Below are positions 9,507 to 23,400 of a stretch of DNA of 64,000 bases, one piece after another. Each line of letters opens with the position of its first letter. The stretch's first letter is position 1. The position numbers were made by a program, and so were the translations under genes. The notes under the pieces were generated by a model, which saw nothing but the letters and a program-made list of their open reading frames with translations, was not told the DNA's origin and searched no databases. This DNA comes from Klebsormidium nitens (taxonomy: Eukaryota > Streptophyta > Klebsormidiophyceae > Klebsormidiales > Klebsormidiaceae), in the NCBI GenBank assembly GCA_000708835.1, contig DF237217.1:53188-117187 (forward strand). Reading direction: 5' to 3'.

Positions 9507-11471
9507 TCAATCATACTCGCACTTGAAGCCTACGTAGCATGAGCTCCGCTGGGATGACCCGTCATAACGGCCGGCTCGCTTCGTTCTCGCCAAACCCTTC
9601 TCTCGCATCTGCCTAGCCAACTCCTCCTTGGCAATCTTGACCCCCGTGAATCTCTGGAACTGCGTCCAGAACTCGTCCTCCCATGTGACGGTCTTGGCAT
9701 TGTCGGGCGTCTCCGGCAGGTCGTGCACGCAGTGCTCCGACTGCAGGAAGATCTGCAGCTTGTCTCCGCGCCCCAGCCATGCCATCGAGGCCGCCTGGAC
9801 GGCCGGCGGATGCGTGCGCAAGACCGTGGGGTCCTCGTACCAGGCCCGACTTCCCTGGACGAGGAACGTAAGGAACTCCTCGCGGACCGCCTGACTCTCC
9901 ATCCGGTCCTTCAACCCAATGTCCACGTGCCTGTGGTTTGGGTTGGTCTCGTCAAACTTGTTCTCGGTCACGTACTCGTTTGGGAAGCGGACCACGATGA
10001 GGCGGCGGTCGATGTTTGGCTGCTTGGCTAGGGTCGGGGGGATTTCGGGGTCGTAGTTGGTCTGGATGAAGGGCGTGTGGGTGAAGCGGAAGGAGACGTT
10101 GTTTTGGTAGAGGAGCCGGGAGGAGACCTTGCCCCCGCCGGTCATCATGAGCACGTTCCCTAGGTCAACGCGCTCGCCCGGGCTCGTCTCGTCCGTCACG
10201 GCCACCCGCTTCCCCTGGAGCTCGGCGAGGTAGCCCGTGGCGGCGCCCTTGGACGGCGGGTGTTGTCCGGGGGCCTTGACCACGGCGTCCTTGGACATGA
10301 CGCCGTAGTAATCGCCCAGCGTGGTCTCCAGCATCTGCTTGCATACTCCTTTGCCATTCCCTGCACGAGAAAGGGGATGAAAAGCACGTGAGCGGGCATC
10401 TGAAATGGAGCTAGAGGATTCGTGATGGACAAACAAATGAAAGCAAAATGGGCGTGATCATTTATCCCAGCACATCATCGGTCAAGGATGGTTGGTGACA
10501 TCATTCTAGAGCAACGAAAGGAAGGCGAGTGCTCAACAAATTGGGACACTCGAAACGTTCGCGCCACCAATCACAGTGGACTATTGGTGGAATGGCTGCT
10601 GACTCATAAAGGGGGTCGACCTCAAAACTTTCGTCCAAAACTCGGACACTTGGACACCTTCGCGCCATCAATTACACTCGAAAAGTGCAGGGAATGGCTG
10701 CTGACGTCATCAAGGGGGTCGACCTCAAAATTTTCGTAAAAAACTCGGACACTTGGACACCTTTGCGCCATCAATTACGAGCGAAAAGTGCAGGGGTTGG
10801 CTGCTAACGTCATAAAGGGGGTCGACCTCAAAACTTTCGTCAAAAAACTCGGACACTTGGACACCTTCGCGCCATCAATTACAAGTAAAAGTGCAGGGAA
10901 CGGCTGCTGACGTCATCAGGGGGGTCGACCTCACAACTTCGGTCAAAACTCGGACACTTGGACACCTTCGCGCCATCAATTACAAGTAGAAAGTGCAGAG
11001 AATGGCTGCTGACGTCATCCAAGGGGGTCGAAATCTATTGTCCTAGGCTGAGCCTAGGACTCGGACCTACAATCTAAAAGGATGCACAGAAGGTGTGTTA
11101 AAAAAGTGGAGACACTGGAGCATCTTCTCACCACCAGTCACAGGGGTTTTTGTGGAAACTTTGCTCACGTCAGCAGAGGGGTCGACCTGGAAAGGGCGTC
11201 CAAGACTCGGATACTAGGACACGTTCGCGCCATCGATCTCAGTTGACAAACACGGCCAAAAGAAAAAAAGGAGCAGTTGGACGAAGACAATCGGAGCCAA
11301 AGGAGGGAAAGACGTACCGCCGCTTCCGAGTAATAACACAATGATCTCCTCCGAGGTACGTCCGTTGATGGCATAACCCCAGAGCCTCTGCATGAAGTCG
11401 ATCAACGCTCGGTCCCCGTTGAAGATGTCGTCCAGGAAGCCCTTGAGGATGGGCGTCGGGTGATGTAGCCC
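9507..11471 (-). other. SF3 helicase exons of the giant gene (exons 18-19)
   Basis: Exon 18 (11471-11318) carries FLDDIFNGDRALIDFMQRLW and ends at LLLGSG. Exon 19 (10360-9507) starts with GNGKGVCKQ, so the intron cuts the Walker A loop (GSGGNGKG). Walker B is VAVTDETSPGERVD. The sensor/arginine region reads TNYDPEIPP then DRRLIVVRFP. Phase 1 on exon 18 meets two bases on exon 19 exactly. The canonical Ser/Thr of Walker A is Gly here, as far as I can read. The frame stays open to the stop at 9507. This is a D5/P4-like helicase that would unwind DNA in complex with its primase half. Confidence 0.8.
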
Positions 11472-14400
11472 CTGCAAAGAACGATTTGGACTGCTCGGTC
11501 AAATTCGTATTGGCATCCCTTGAGTCAAAGAACGTCTGCCTCTAACCGGGACTCCTTTGAAAGACGCCGCGCGGACAAGCGCAATTGCAATCAAGCACAA
11601 AGACACGTAAGAAAGCACAAATACGCCGTGAAGCATCAACGCCTTGCCTTGAGATTCAGGCGTTGCGCTGATGCATGTACATACCAGGCAGAAATATGGT
11701 CAGCACTTGAGGAAGGGACGCCAACCTGAACCGAAAAAATCAAGAAATAGAGCGCTAAGCCTCAACACAAAACGTCTGGACTCTTTTTGGTAAGTTGGTC
11801 CCCAAGTGACTTGCACGGATGCTTGTCCTGAGAAGGAGCGATCGCAAGGACAAAAGAGAGACTCAACAAGTATTTCTCTCTCACAATTCTTTTCTGCACC
11901 AGAACTTCGACGATATGCCATCCTGAAAAATTGCATGAAGACGGAAACAAGCCACAACGTGCAAGCAAAACACCTTGTAGTTGATGTCAGCCAGCTTCGT
12001 GCACAGGTACTCCGGCCTGTGGATGTCCAGCTCGCCGGTGCGCAGGTTTATGACCCCGTTTGGACGTTGAGGATGTCTGGATTGGAGTCCAGCTCCCCAA
12101 CCAGATCCAGAGCCATCTCCCCCGTCATGATCGTCAGGGTCGAACTGATCTCGCCAGCGTCGTAGTATCGTCTTACTTTGTCAAGAGCTTTCTTGAGCTC
12201 CATCTTCTCCTCCTCGTCAATAGTTACGCTCAATTGCTCTTTCAATTCGGCTCGAACTCGAGCATACACGGTGCTGAGCTGGTGGACGCAGACGAACTTG
12301 ACCCTCTCGACAGGAGCCTGCTTGAAACGCTTCCCATCCCACATCCACCAAGTCTTCCCGTCGTTCCAGATCCTGCAACTCATAAAAAGGTGTCATTCTT
12401 GGGGCTATAACGCCGTCAATGCCTTCTCAAAAGTCAGCGCTTACAAGCCGTAGCGTTCGACATAACGGAACGTTCAACGGCCGGTGGCTGCTGACGTTAT
12501 CCCGAGCTCCTAAACAGAAAACGTTTTGACACATGGACACGGTGCAGGCTCTCTACTACGACGAACTTTAGGTAGAATTGCTGATGGCGTCACCCCGAGC
12601 TCCTGAAGAAAAGAGGTTGGCAGCAATCGAACACTTGGAACGGTACACAGTGCAGGCTCTCAATTTCAGTGAACGTCTGGTGGATTAGATGCTGACGTCA
12701 TCCCAAGCTCACGACCCAAAAAGGTTCGCTGAAACTCGGACACTTGGACACATGACACAGTGCAAACTCTCAGTTATGACGAACCCCAGGTGGAATAGAT
12801 GCTGACTTCATCCCAAACTCACGACCCAAAACGGTTCACTGAAACTCGGACACTTGGACACGGAACACAGTGCATGCTCTCAATAACAACAAACGCCAGG
12901 TGAAAGAGATGCTGGCGCCATCCCGAGCTCCCCACCCAAAAAGGTAAGCTGAAACTCGGACATTGAGACAAAGGAGACAATACGAGACAATGGTTACAAC
13001 AAGGATTGAGCGAGATGCACTCAGACACTTTCTCCCAAAAATGAGCTAGAAGGCAACAGGATGGAAACAATGGCTGCAGCTTTGTTCATATTAAGTTTTC
13101 CAACGTCGCAACGGCTACCACAGAGAAAAGGAGTGGTTGATACCACCTGTGGCACCTCGAGTACATCTGTGCGACGATCCGACTGCCGCCCATGTCACCT
13201 CTGAACGCCCAGTAGTCCACGAATGGCTTCGTCAGCTCCTTGTACACGGTCGGGTCGTCCTCAGAAACTGGGGCTGTCTCGCCCCCCATCATGCTCTCTT
13301 TTGCCGTGAGCTCAACGATCTTGCGCGGCGGGTGAATGTCACAACATTCTGGGCTGTTGCACTTGTAGAGGAGGTTGCGACCCCGCACGAGGACGCAAAA
13401 GTTGTTGGAGCCGCTGTGATTGGCCTCGTACGGACACACGCGTGCGCCATTGACGCGGAACACGTACATGTCGCCCCCAGAAGACCTCTTGAGCTTGTCA
13501 AAGCATGAGTTGGAGTCTCCAGCGGCCGCGAGGCTTTTCTGAATGCGCTCCAGAACAGCTGGCGGAGGGGGCAGCTCGATCTCGTCCACACCGGAGTCGT
13601 CAGTTGGTCGAGCTGGGGGCCCAAATGCCGGTCTGCAAAGAAATACAACGGAGAATGGTAGTTGAAACGGAAGTAGATGTAAGCCTGGCTCGAAATGATG
13701 CTCGTTGCACGGAGCTCATACTGTCAACTTTTGCTTCAAGCAGCTTGCGAATCCTTGTCAACCCATTCGCTCGACCTCAGATTCACGGCAAGAAGCTGAC
13801 TAGCTTGTTTCAATGCAGTTCTTCCTAGAATTAATCAAGTCTGCCAGCGCAGGCCTGTGCACTAGGGTTCAAAAGCAAAAAGTGAATGCACAGAAAATCC
13901 AGATGTAGGGAGCAGTTGTAGCTCTCCGGCTACGATGGCTACCGACCTCCGAAAGGATTCATGCACACCAAAACAGAAGGCTGCTCAGAATGCCACACGG
14001 CAGACCGTGCGTGTGAAAACAAGCATCGACAAGCACTGAATGCCGGATGTTGGCACACAGGCATGGAACCTGACTTCGACCCGTTACAGGCTTCTTGTCC
14101 TACATGAGAAAGTGATGTACCTCGATGCAGCTGGAGGCGCGCCGCTTGCATTGACGATCTCGATCAGCCACTCCGGCATGGCCCGGAGGTTGGAGCGTTC
14201 TGGGGCGATCTCCTGCACCCACTCGTACCGCCGGACCGTGCCGTCCAAGCCCTTGTAGCTGCTGGGGCTCACGAAGAGCATACCCCCCTCGCCGCGCATG
14301 TCGGGCCAACCCTTTTGGCCATTGTAGATCAGACCCGTTCTTCCGGCGCCACTCAGCAAGCCAGCGGCCTTTGTTTGCGACAAAGAGAAGAGAAAGTGTT

Positions 14401-17400
14401 TCCCAGGCCGCTTCCCCGACCACTCCCAGGGGGTGTCGTCGGGCAAAGGGCCGTGCTCTGCCAGCAATCGCTCGAAGGCTTCCGCCCCGTTGTCCCGTAT
14501 CGACGTCAAGGGCATAGATGTCGGAGGGCTCCGTCAGGATGGCGAGGCAGGTTTTGCCAAGCCGGACCCCTTCGCGCAAGCAGTTGCCGAGGTCAACCTT
14601 TTGCCAATTGCGCATGAGGCCGGCGGCCGCTTTCTTCTCTTCGCCCTTCTCGTTCAAAAAGAGCCTCATGTTGAACGTCAGTGACGCCACGCCCAGCGAG
14701 TGAAAGTGATGAGCGGCGGCCACGATTGGGGTTGACTCGCGACGGGTCCCCCGCGTCAGCTGGGGTCGGTTCCGGCGGCCCAAGGAAGCATTTGAAATGG
14801 GCTACTAGCTTGGCAAAACCATTTTGGGGGATGGCTGCTGACGTCATGGAAGAGGCCCCCTTCAAGAACGTTTATCGGAAACTTGGACACTCAGACACCT
14901 TCGTGCCATCAATCACAGGCGAAAAAGTGCCAAGGATGGCTGTTGACGTCTTGAAAGAGGGCCCCTTCAAGAACGTTTGTCAGAAACTCGGACACTCGGC
15001 CACCTTCGTGCCATCAATCACAGGCAAAAAGTGCCGGGGATGGCTGCTGACGTCATCGAAGAGGGTTCCTTGAAAAACGCGTGTCAAAACTCGATCATTC
15101 GGACACCTTCGTGCCATCAATCACAAACGACAAGTGCGAGGGATGGCTGCTGACGTCATCCAAGAGGCTCCCTTGAAAACGTTTGTCAAAAACTCGGACA
15201 CTTGGACACCTTCGTGCCATCAATTACAGGCGAAAAGCGCCACCGATGGCTGCTGACGTCATCCAAGAGGCTTTCTTCAAAACGTTTGTCAAATACGGAC
15301 ACTCGGACACGTTCGTGCGCATTGATCACAGGCGAAACAATCCGAGGGATAGCTGCTGACGTGATCAAAGAGCCTCCTTCAAAAAACGTTTGTCAAAAAC
15401 TCGGACACTCGAACAGCCGCTGCCATCTAGACTCAACATTGCAAACCGCTTGGAGCTGTCCGATCCTCAAAAGCTCGAGATTCGCTTCGGCTTTCGTGTA
15501 CATCAATTATTAAGTTGGCGATTGAATGGCTATGTACACGAAGTGTATGGCTATGTACACGAACATTAGCCATCAGTTTTTGCTGAATGCATGGAAATGT
15601 ACACGAATGCATTAAAGATTTTCCTACTCTTCTGCAACTTTGTTGCACTTTGCACGCTTACTTTCTAGGCACGCAACAAGGCCTTAATGCCAGCAGCTAG
15701 GTGCCCAAAAAGCTTTTAACTCCAAGATCGTGGCCGCATGAAATCGGAGGAGGGTGCTTACCCGGTTGTTGGCTCCGCGCGGTTGCGGCACAATCGCGCA
15801 CGATTTGTCGAACGCGTCCTCCAGCCTCCAGTCAGATCCATCGTCCAGCCAGTCCACCTCCTCCGGCTCTGGCGGGAGGTCGTCCGACCAGTCGTCGTCC
15901 TCGGGCAACGGAGGGAGGTCGTCTGGCATGGGGCACTCCATCACGGGCACGTCCCCTTTGACTGGCACGGGGAGGTGCCCGGCGCTCGCAACGTGCCTGC
16001 GACCCGAAGACGGGCTGTCATCCTCGTCCGAGAAGTCGGGCGATGAGTACACCACGCGACGGCGGCGGCGATTTTGGAGGGGCTTGGTCGCCCCATCAGG
16101 CGCGCGCCGCTTGAGCTTCGCCAGGACCTGGGAGAGGCCCTCATTCTCGGAATCCGTCTCCAAAGCGGCGTTCATCTGACCGTACCGCACCACTTCATTC
16201 ATCCTCTTTCCGGGGCGCGTCATCAATCATCGCGCGATCCTCGGGGGTCTCCTCGTCCGACTCCGTCCCGGGGCTCATATTCTGCCCCCTCGATGTTCTC
16301 GCCCTCCCCTTCCGACTCCGTCTCCTGCGCCTCGTCCTCGCTGGAGGGGGGCAGCGCCCGCCGGTCAATGCTGCTACTCGCCTGCACGGGTATGCATGCG
16401 CTGAAATTAGAAGAATCAATGAAGCAGGTGACCCGCTACTGGTTTCAAAACACGTCTGCGACTGATCGATAGAACCTTGCCTTATAAATGGACCTGCTTT
16501 GTCACGTCAACGACTATCATGGCAAGCTAAGTTGCACACGAAAGGGCTGCCAACACCCCTGTCCGAGTGTCCGAGATCTTGACGTGCCTTTTGGAATCGG
16601 GCCTGCTTTGTGACGTCAGCAAGTTTACATCAGGCAAGATTGCGAGATGGGCTGAGAATACACTGCCAACACCCCTGTCCGAGTGTCCGAGATTCTGACG
16701 TGCCTTCTGAGTCTCGGGCCTACTTTGTGATGTCAGCAAACATCAAGCCAAGCCAAGCCGTTAACAAACGGGAACAATGACGCCAGATCGTTCTTTCTGT
16801 CGCCGCCACACCAGTTGCCGCCCCCTTTCAGCTGAAGGCCTCAAAGTAGAAGAAAATGTGGTTGGCTCCCCATGAAAGTGTTCCACAACAGAAGTAATCC
16901 TCCTGTGTATACGACACTCACCTCATCTATTGGTGTCGCCTGCTCGCCGCCGTCCTCGCGCGCCCGCGCATCGTCCTCGGGACTCCTCGCGTCCAAGGAC
17001 CGCTTCCGGCCTTGCAATTGTGACGCTGGTACCTGCAAATGGACGGTGCTCATGAGAATGAAGACACGCTTGCGCTGCGAAGCAAGAGAGGGGTCGGTTC
17101 ACATTTCAAGGCTCCCTCCATGGCGTCGACCTGCGGGGGTCTCCGCTCAGTTAACGCGCACTTAGGAGAACGCTTTCGCCGCCGATAGCACCAATTCCTG
17201 AGCTGATGGCTGCCAAAGCAGATCAAGCCTTGTCGGACGAGCAGATCAGAGCTCTATTTCAGATCATCGAAGACGAAGAAGGTGCTTGCGAGTCGGCCAG
17301 GATGTTCGTCGATGTTGTCACGCAGGCAGTCGAGGCCGCTTCCCAACGGTACCTATGCGGCGCTTGGCCAAGAAGGCTCGATTGGCCGGCCGTGTTCCAG

Positions 17401-20400
17401 GGCTGGAGAAAGGGACGGGATATCAAGGTGGAGGGCCCTGGCCAGATGTTTGGGGTGCACTTCCTCGCAGGTTATGACACCGAGGGTCGTCTGTCTCTTG
17501 ACTATGCAATCGAAGACTCAGATGAGCTGCAGGCCTTCTACGAGGAGTGATGAGCTACGAGCGATGCTGGTGGCTGCACTAAAGAGTGAGTGCTCACATC
17601 GGTACGTGCGGTAGCAAGAGTAGCCAGCCCCTCTTGAGGCAGAAGTTTGGGCAGGTTGGCGAGCTCGCCTCTGGAAGGAGGGGATGATGTAGGCGCGCCA
17701 CGCATAATCTGCAAAAGGGACGATATGAGAAAGATCACTAGGATGCAAGCTCAAGTAATCGGGTTGTCATGCAAGGCCGGCCGTTTTTCCATCAAGAACT
17801 GTAATTGACGATGTTGCACCAAAGGAACGTGACGTTCTCGAACAAGAAGGCAAAACAAATCAAGCCAGTACAATCAGGCGGGCTGCCCTCATATAAGGAA
17901 CATACTGCTCTCATTGGCAAGCAACGGGTCCTCGAAAAAACCTACTTTGTCTTCTGAATCTGGGCTCGGGCATACTTTGTGACGTCAGCAGACATCCGAG
18001 GCAAGATTGCGAGATGGGGCCAAGAAAACACCGGTTGCCATCACCCCTGTCCGAGTGTCCGAGATTCTGACGTACCTTTTGGGCTCGGGCCTACTTTGTG
18101 ACGTCAGCAGATTCCTTGCCAAGATTGCGGGATGGGGCCAAGAGTACACTGCCATCACCCTTGCCCAAGGATGGGCGTGTAGGCACTGACCTAGGCAACT
18201 TGTTGGCCGGGTTCAAAAACAGTTCAAATTTCTTCACTAACCTGTGAAACGTTGGTGCCTGCTTTCAGCTGCTGCGAAGTCGCCACTTCCTCTCTGAGCT
18301 AGCGTTGAAAGTCGCGGAAGTAGCTGGGGTCGAAGAGACCATGTAGCCAGGTCCGCGCGGTTCGGGGATCTCATGGATCTGCAAACAAATCGGACACTTG
18401 GTTGGAATTCTTGGCAAAGAGAGGGAGCCTTTTCAGCCGCTCGGCGCTTGATACATATCCTTCAAGTTGCCGTGTGGAGTGATCGGGCACAAGTTTCGAC
18501 CAAAGAGTCATCGATTAGGTACCTAAGGAGGCGGGCGACGGCAGTGACTTGCTTCGTTTGCCGACCATTGCAGTGTCGTGCTCGAAAAAGCCACCTCTGC
18601 TTCACTGAAGATGGACACTTCTCGAGCCGATTCTTGGAACACAACAAATCCAACAGGCTTTTAGAGTTCTTGTTGGAGTTCTTATCCGCGCTGCGCCTCC
18701 ATGTGCGCATGCTCGCAAAATATTCTTCATTCAACATTCTATCGACAAACTGAACCTGTGTTTGACAAGGAAGCAGGTTTTGCCCCTCAACTATAGTAAG
18801 GCGTGACAAGAATTCAAACACTTGAACAAAGTCTGCGCCACCAACCACAGTGGATCCTATCGTGGATGGCTGCTGACGTCATCCAAGAGCTCCCGTCTAA
18901 AAATGTGTGACAAGAACTCGGACACTCGGACACCTTCGTGCCATCAATCACGGACAAAAGATGCGGGGGGATGGCTGCTGACGTCATCAAAGAGGCTTTC
19001 TTCAAAAACGTTTGTCAAAAACTCGGACACTCGGACACCTTCCTGCCATCAACCACAGGCAAAAGATGCCGGGTATGGCTGCTGACGTCATCCAAGAGCT
19101 CCCGTTAGAAAAGGTGTGACAAGAACTCGGACACTCGGACACCTTCGTGCCATCAATCACATGCATAAATGCCGGGGATGGCTGCTGACGTCACCAGAAA
19201 CGAGCGCCCAGAAAGTCTGCCAAAAGCTTGGACAACTTGGACAAGAAAAAAGGCTGCTGACGTCATCAAAACCTCCACTTTCCGCACCCAAACAACCAGA
19301 AATAGTACTTTTGGCAATCATGGCAGCGTCATTGCAACCTTGAGGCACGCCACATGTTTGTAGCATGCAGTGTTGTCCGTCGTTGCTGGAACCGTCTGAA
19401 AATTGCTCTCCTGGCGCTCTGACCTCGCAATTTAGAAGATTTTAGCCTTGGTCATGAAGGGGGTGGACTCACCACGACGGGCGCCGGCTCCGCAGCAGCC
19501 GGACGGGGAGCGCTAGCGGGACGCGAGGCGCTGGACGAGGGGCCGGGGTCCTGTAAGGCGAATGCAAAGGCGATGAGCTTAAGAACAGGGAACACAGAGC
19601 TAAGGCAGCTTCGATGGACTGTGGTGCGGTTTCTACCGACGAGCAAGTCAGAAACGTCTTCGCTCTCAGCGCTATGATTGATCAAGAGACTCTGAAGGCG
19701 GCAGCGAGGTTTCCAGACGCAGCAGCTGCTGCGATCGCACACCTCCGCAACAGGGGTGCATGCGACGACCCGAGGGCTTTATCTCGGCCGTGGCTGTTTC
19801 GGTGGTTCATGCACGTGGGGGGATTCTCAAGCTGGTCGAGCGACAATGTCATCGAAATCTTCCAGGAGTTTCTGGATGAAGACTAGGACAAACTCGGGGA
19901 GCTCAAAGGCGCGCTTTTGAGGCGCATCTGCGCCGAGGCAATCCAGGATTGCAAGACACTAACCTCCCTGGCGCCGGCGCTCGGCGGAGTCGGCGGTTGA
20001 GTTGGTCGTACCGTAGAGCAGGCCATGACCTCTGTGCCCCACACCGGGTTCGATTGCTGAAGGAGAAAGGAGTGGACGAAAGTCAAGAAGCGACCTATCA
20101 AAATCTTACAATTACAAACACTCAAAGCAGATTTCCAATTCATGTTTTATTTCTGCTTTTTGAATGGAGTACTAGAATGTCCGGCATGGCTTTTGAGCGG
20201 GCTGACTGACGGTTAGCTGGCTCCTTGTCCAAATTGTCCAAGCTTTTGGCAGACTTTTTTGAAAGCGAATTGTGATGACGTCAGCAATCGTCCACCCCCA
20301 AGTAGAATGCACGTGCAGTCGACAGCATAGACCCTCCCCTTGTCCAAACCGTCCGAACTCTGTGCAAACTTCTCTGGAGTCCATTCTTGATGACGCCATA

Positions 20401-23400
20401 CTCAAAAGCTCACACGAAAAAAAGACGTCATCCCCAGCACTTTTTGGCGTGGGCAGCAGCGCGGAAAGAGCGAGCGAACATGGACGCATCTAGGTCAAAG
20501 TCCCTTACCACGGGGGCTTTTGAACGGACGGAATCGCCAGGTTCTCCGCCTAGCTTGAAGGCGGAGGCCTCGGGAGCTGCGGCCGCCTGTGCAGTAGGGG
20601 GAGGGGTGGCGGCGCTGTCACCGTCTACCGCGGCCGTGGTGGAGGCTGGGGGAGATGCGCCCTGCGAAAAGGCCAGGGTGAGAAGAGACGTCAGGCGCAA
20701 CTGTCGGAAGCGACAGGCGACCATATGTCCCTCCCCTTGTCCAAACTGTCCGAGCTCTGGGCAAACTTTTCTGAAGTCCATTCTTGATGACGTCATCAAG
20801 CAAAACGGACATACTCAAAGCCCGCACGTCAGCGCTTTTTGGTGTGGGGAGCGGCGCGGCGCGGGAAAAGCGGACGACCTCAACGGCTTGCCAGCCTGCG
20901 AAGGGACGGACATTTACGCATCCAGGTTGGAGTAAAGCGAAAGGCGAGGATGTGTTGCCAGAGCACTTTTGCGAGTTCCCCCATATGTTCTCAAAACTCT
21001 GATGAAGATGGATGTGGAGGAGAATTGTTGCGTCCAGAAGACCGATCGTGTACATAAGAAAGCAATCGACAAAATACTAGTTGCAAATGTACATCAATCA
21101 AAAAGAACTTGAGGTTGTAGGTGAGATTGTACACGAAGTCTACCACCACTTTTACCACGATTCCACTAGAATCAACAGATGATGACTCCTCCTGATTGGT
21201 GAATGTAAGGACACGTGAGCTATCTTTGAAAAAGGGGGGTGATCTGTACATCTTGTGTGCTCTACTCGACAAAACGAGACCGACGGTGCCTGAAGCAAGA
21301 GAACTTTTTGATGGGGGGCAACATCTATCAAACGCACTCGTGCGCCGCTCATCCAAAGATCGATGGAGACTCACCCGCCCGGCCTTTGGCGGAGGTGGTC
21401 ACACGATCATACACTTGTCGGTGAACTCGTCCCTGGAGCCCGGGTCCAGCTCCGCCGGGTCGAGGAGGTCGGGCCAGCCGTCGTCGACCAAGTCGAACGA
21501 CCAGCCGTCGTCGTGCTCCAACGACAAGCGGCCGGCATCCTTACTGCTCACTTCGGCCTCCATGTCGGCCGGAGGGGGGTGGTTCTCGTCGGCGCAGGAG
21601 CTCGAGGAAGAGTCCTCCAGAACTCGAAGTCGACCTCGAGGTGCCCGCGGTTTGAACCTCCGCCTCACCATCTCGGCGAGGACTTCCGAGTCGGAAGCGC
21701 CCGCTGCGCGCTGGAGTAGCCCCAATTGGACCACGGGGTTGGGCTCCTTCAGGGGGGCATCGTCCAGCATGGCTCGGTCCCGAGGGGCTTCTTCGTCTGA
21801 AGATTCTTCATCTCTCTGGAACTCTACCCCCTCGATGTCTTCACCCTCTCCTTCCGATTCCGACCTCGCGGGACCGTTCTCCAAGTCGTTGTCCTGCACT
21901 GAAGATTCGGATGTTGATACGTGTTCTTTTCGTCCAGACATCTTGGAGAAGGAGCCCGCATCGCATCCCCCTTGGATGGTCAGTTGCTGACGTCCTCAAA
22001 ATTGGGCGCTCAGAAAGTCTGCCAAAAGCTCGGACAACTTGGACAACTTGAAGCGACGGCTGCAGACGTCATCAGAAGCGGGCGGTCAGAAAGTCTATGA
22101 AAAGCTCGGACAACTTGGACAAGAGACGGCTGCTGAATGCACTTGTGTTTCACCGCACATACCCCCCTCCCCTTGTCCAAGCTGTCCAAGCTTTTTGATA
22201 CCCTTTTGGGGACACGGAGGCACTGCGACTGCTGACGTCATCAGATTGGCGCTCGCAAAAAAGCCGTGCACAAGCTTGGACACCTCGGACAAGGGAGGCA
22301 TCTGATGTCTGAGGAGGTTGATTGGAATTGAGGACCTCTGTTGTTGACGTCATCAGAAACGGGCGCCCAGAAAGTTTTCAAAAGCTTGGACAATATGGAC
22401 AAGGAACGGCTGATGACGTCATCCAGATTGGGCGTCCAAAAGTCTTCGTTTGAAGAGCTCGGACAACTTGAACAAAAGAGAGAGGTCTGCGCCATTGGCA
22501 ACCACAACTGAATTCTACCTTGGATGGTCGAAAGCTGCTAACGTTATCAAAACTGGGCACCAAAAAAGTCTTCAAAGAGCTTGGACAACTTGGACAAGAG
22601 GGTCTTCGATCAACTACAGCTCCATTCTACCTCGGATGGTCCGTTGCTGATGTCATCCTCGAGGACTGGCCACCAAAAATGTCCTCCAAGGGCTTCGACA
22701 ACTTGGACAAGCGGGAGTCCGCATTGAACAAGAATCACAGCAGACATGTCGGTGGGAGCTAACCTCCGAAAATGGATTTCCGGAGATGCTGGGATGCCCG
22801 GGCACAAAGAAGCCCTCTTGAAAGTACACCGCATCACCGGTCCGTCGTCCCTTGTCGCTCGCCGCCCGCACGGCCTCGATCTCCTCTGACGTGGGCATTT
22901 TGGTATAGGCGGAACTCGTTGGCTCGTACGTTCTCTCTTCGAGCTGCAATAGGGAGCACGTCTCAGTCCGGGCAATGGCATTGACCAGTCGGTTCAGAAA
23001 AGCGCACGCGTTGCTGCCTGACAAGCAAAGCAGCGGGGCATGGATTGGCTCAAATTCATGTGGGCGCATGCCGCAACTGCTGACCAAACAACGCAACAAG
23101 CCTCGTGACGACGTCAGCAGAGTCAGAAAAGGACTGCTCAGGCAGGTGAGAGCGGACCAAACCCAAACGATTCAATGAAGGAGACCGCATCACAAGTTGA
23201 GCGTCTCAAGCGAACACCAACGCTGTCCAAATACTTCAAGTTCTTGGCAAAATTTCCCCGATCTGCTGTGATGACGTCGGCAAGTCTAAGCTGCTGCTGG
23301 GGCAAATACACATTTGACCCTTGGAAGGTCTACCGAGCCGGAATCAGCGTGTCCAAATCAAATCGGCCAAAGAGCTATCCTCCATCCTCGAAAACTCCAT

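Noticed and set aside
15684-16226. Independent 180-codon acidic gene
   Set aside because: Better explained as frameshifted exon 14 with a GTAAGC donor; the tail after the donor is intronic.
20387-20935. Plus-strand 182-codon frame
   Set aside because: It is antisense to phase-consistent exon 11 and spans repeat units.
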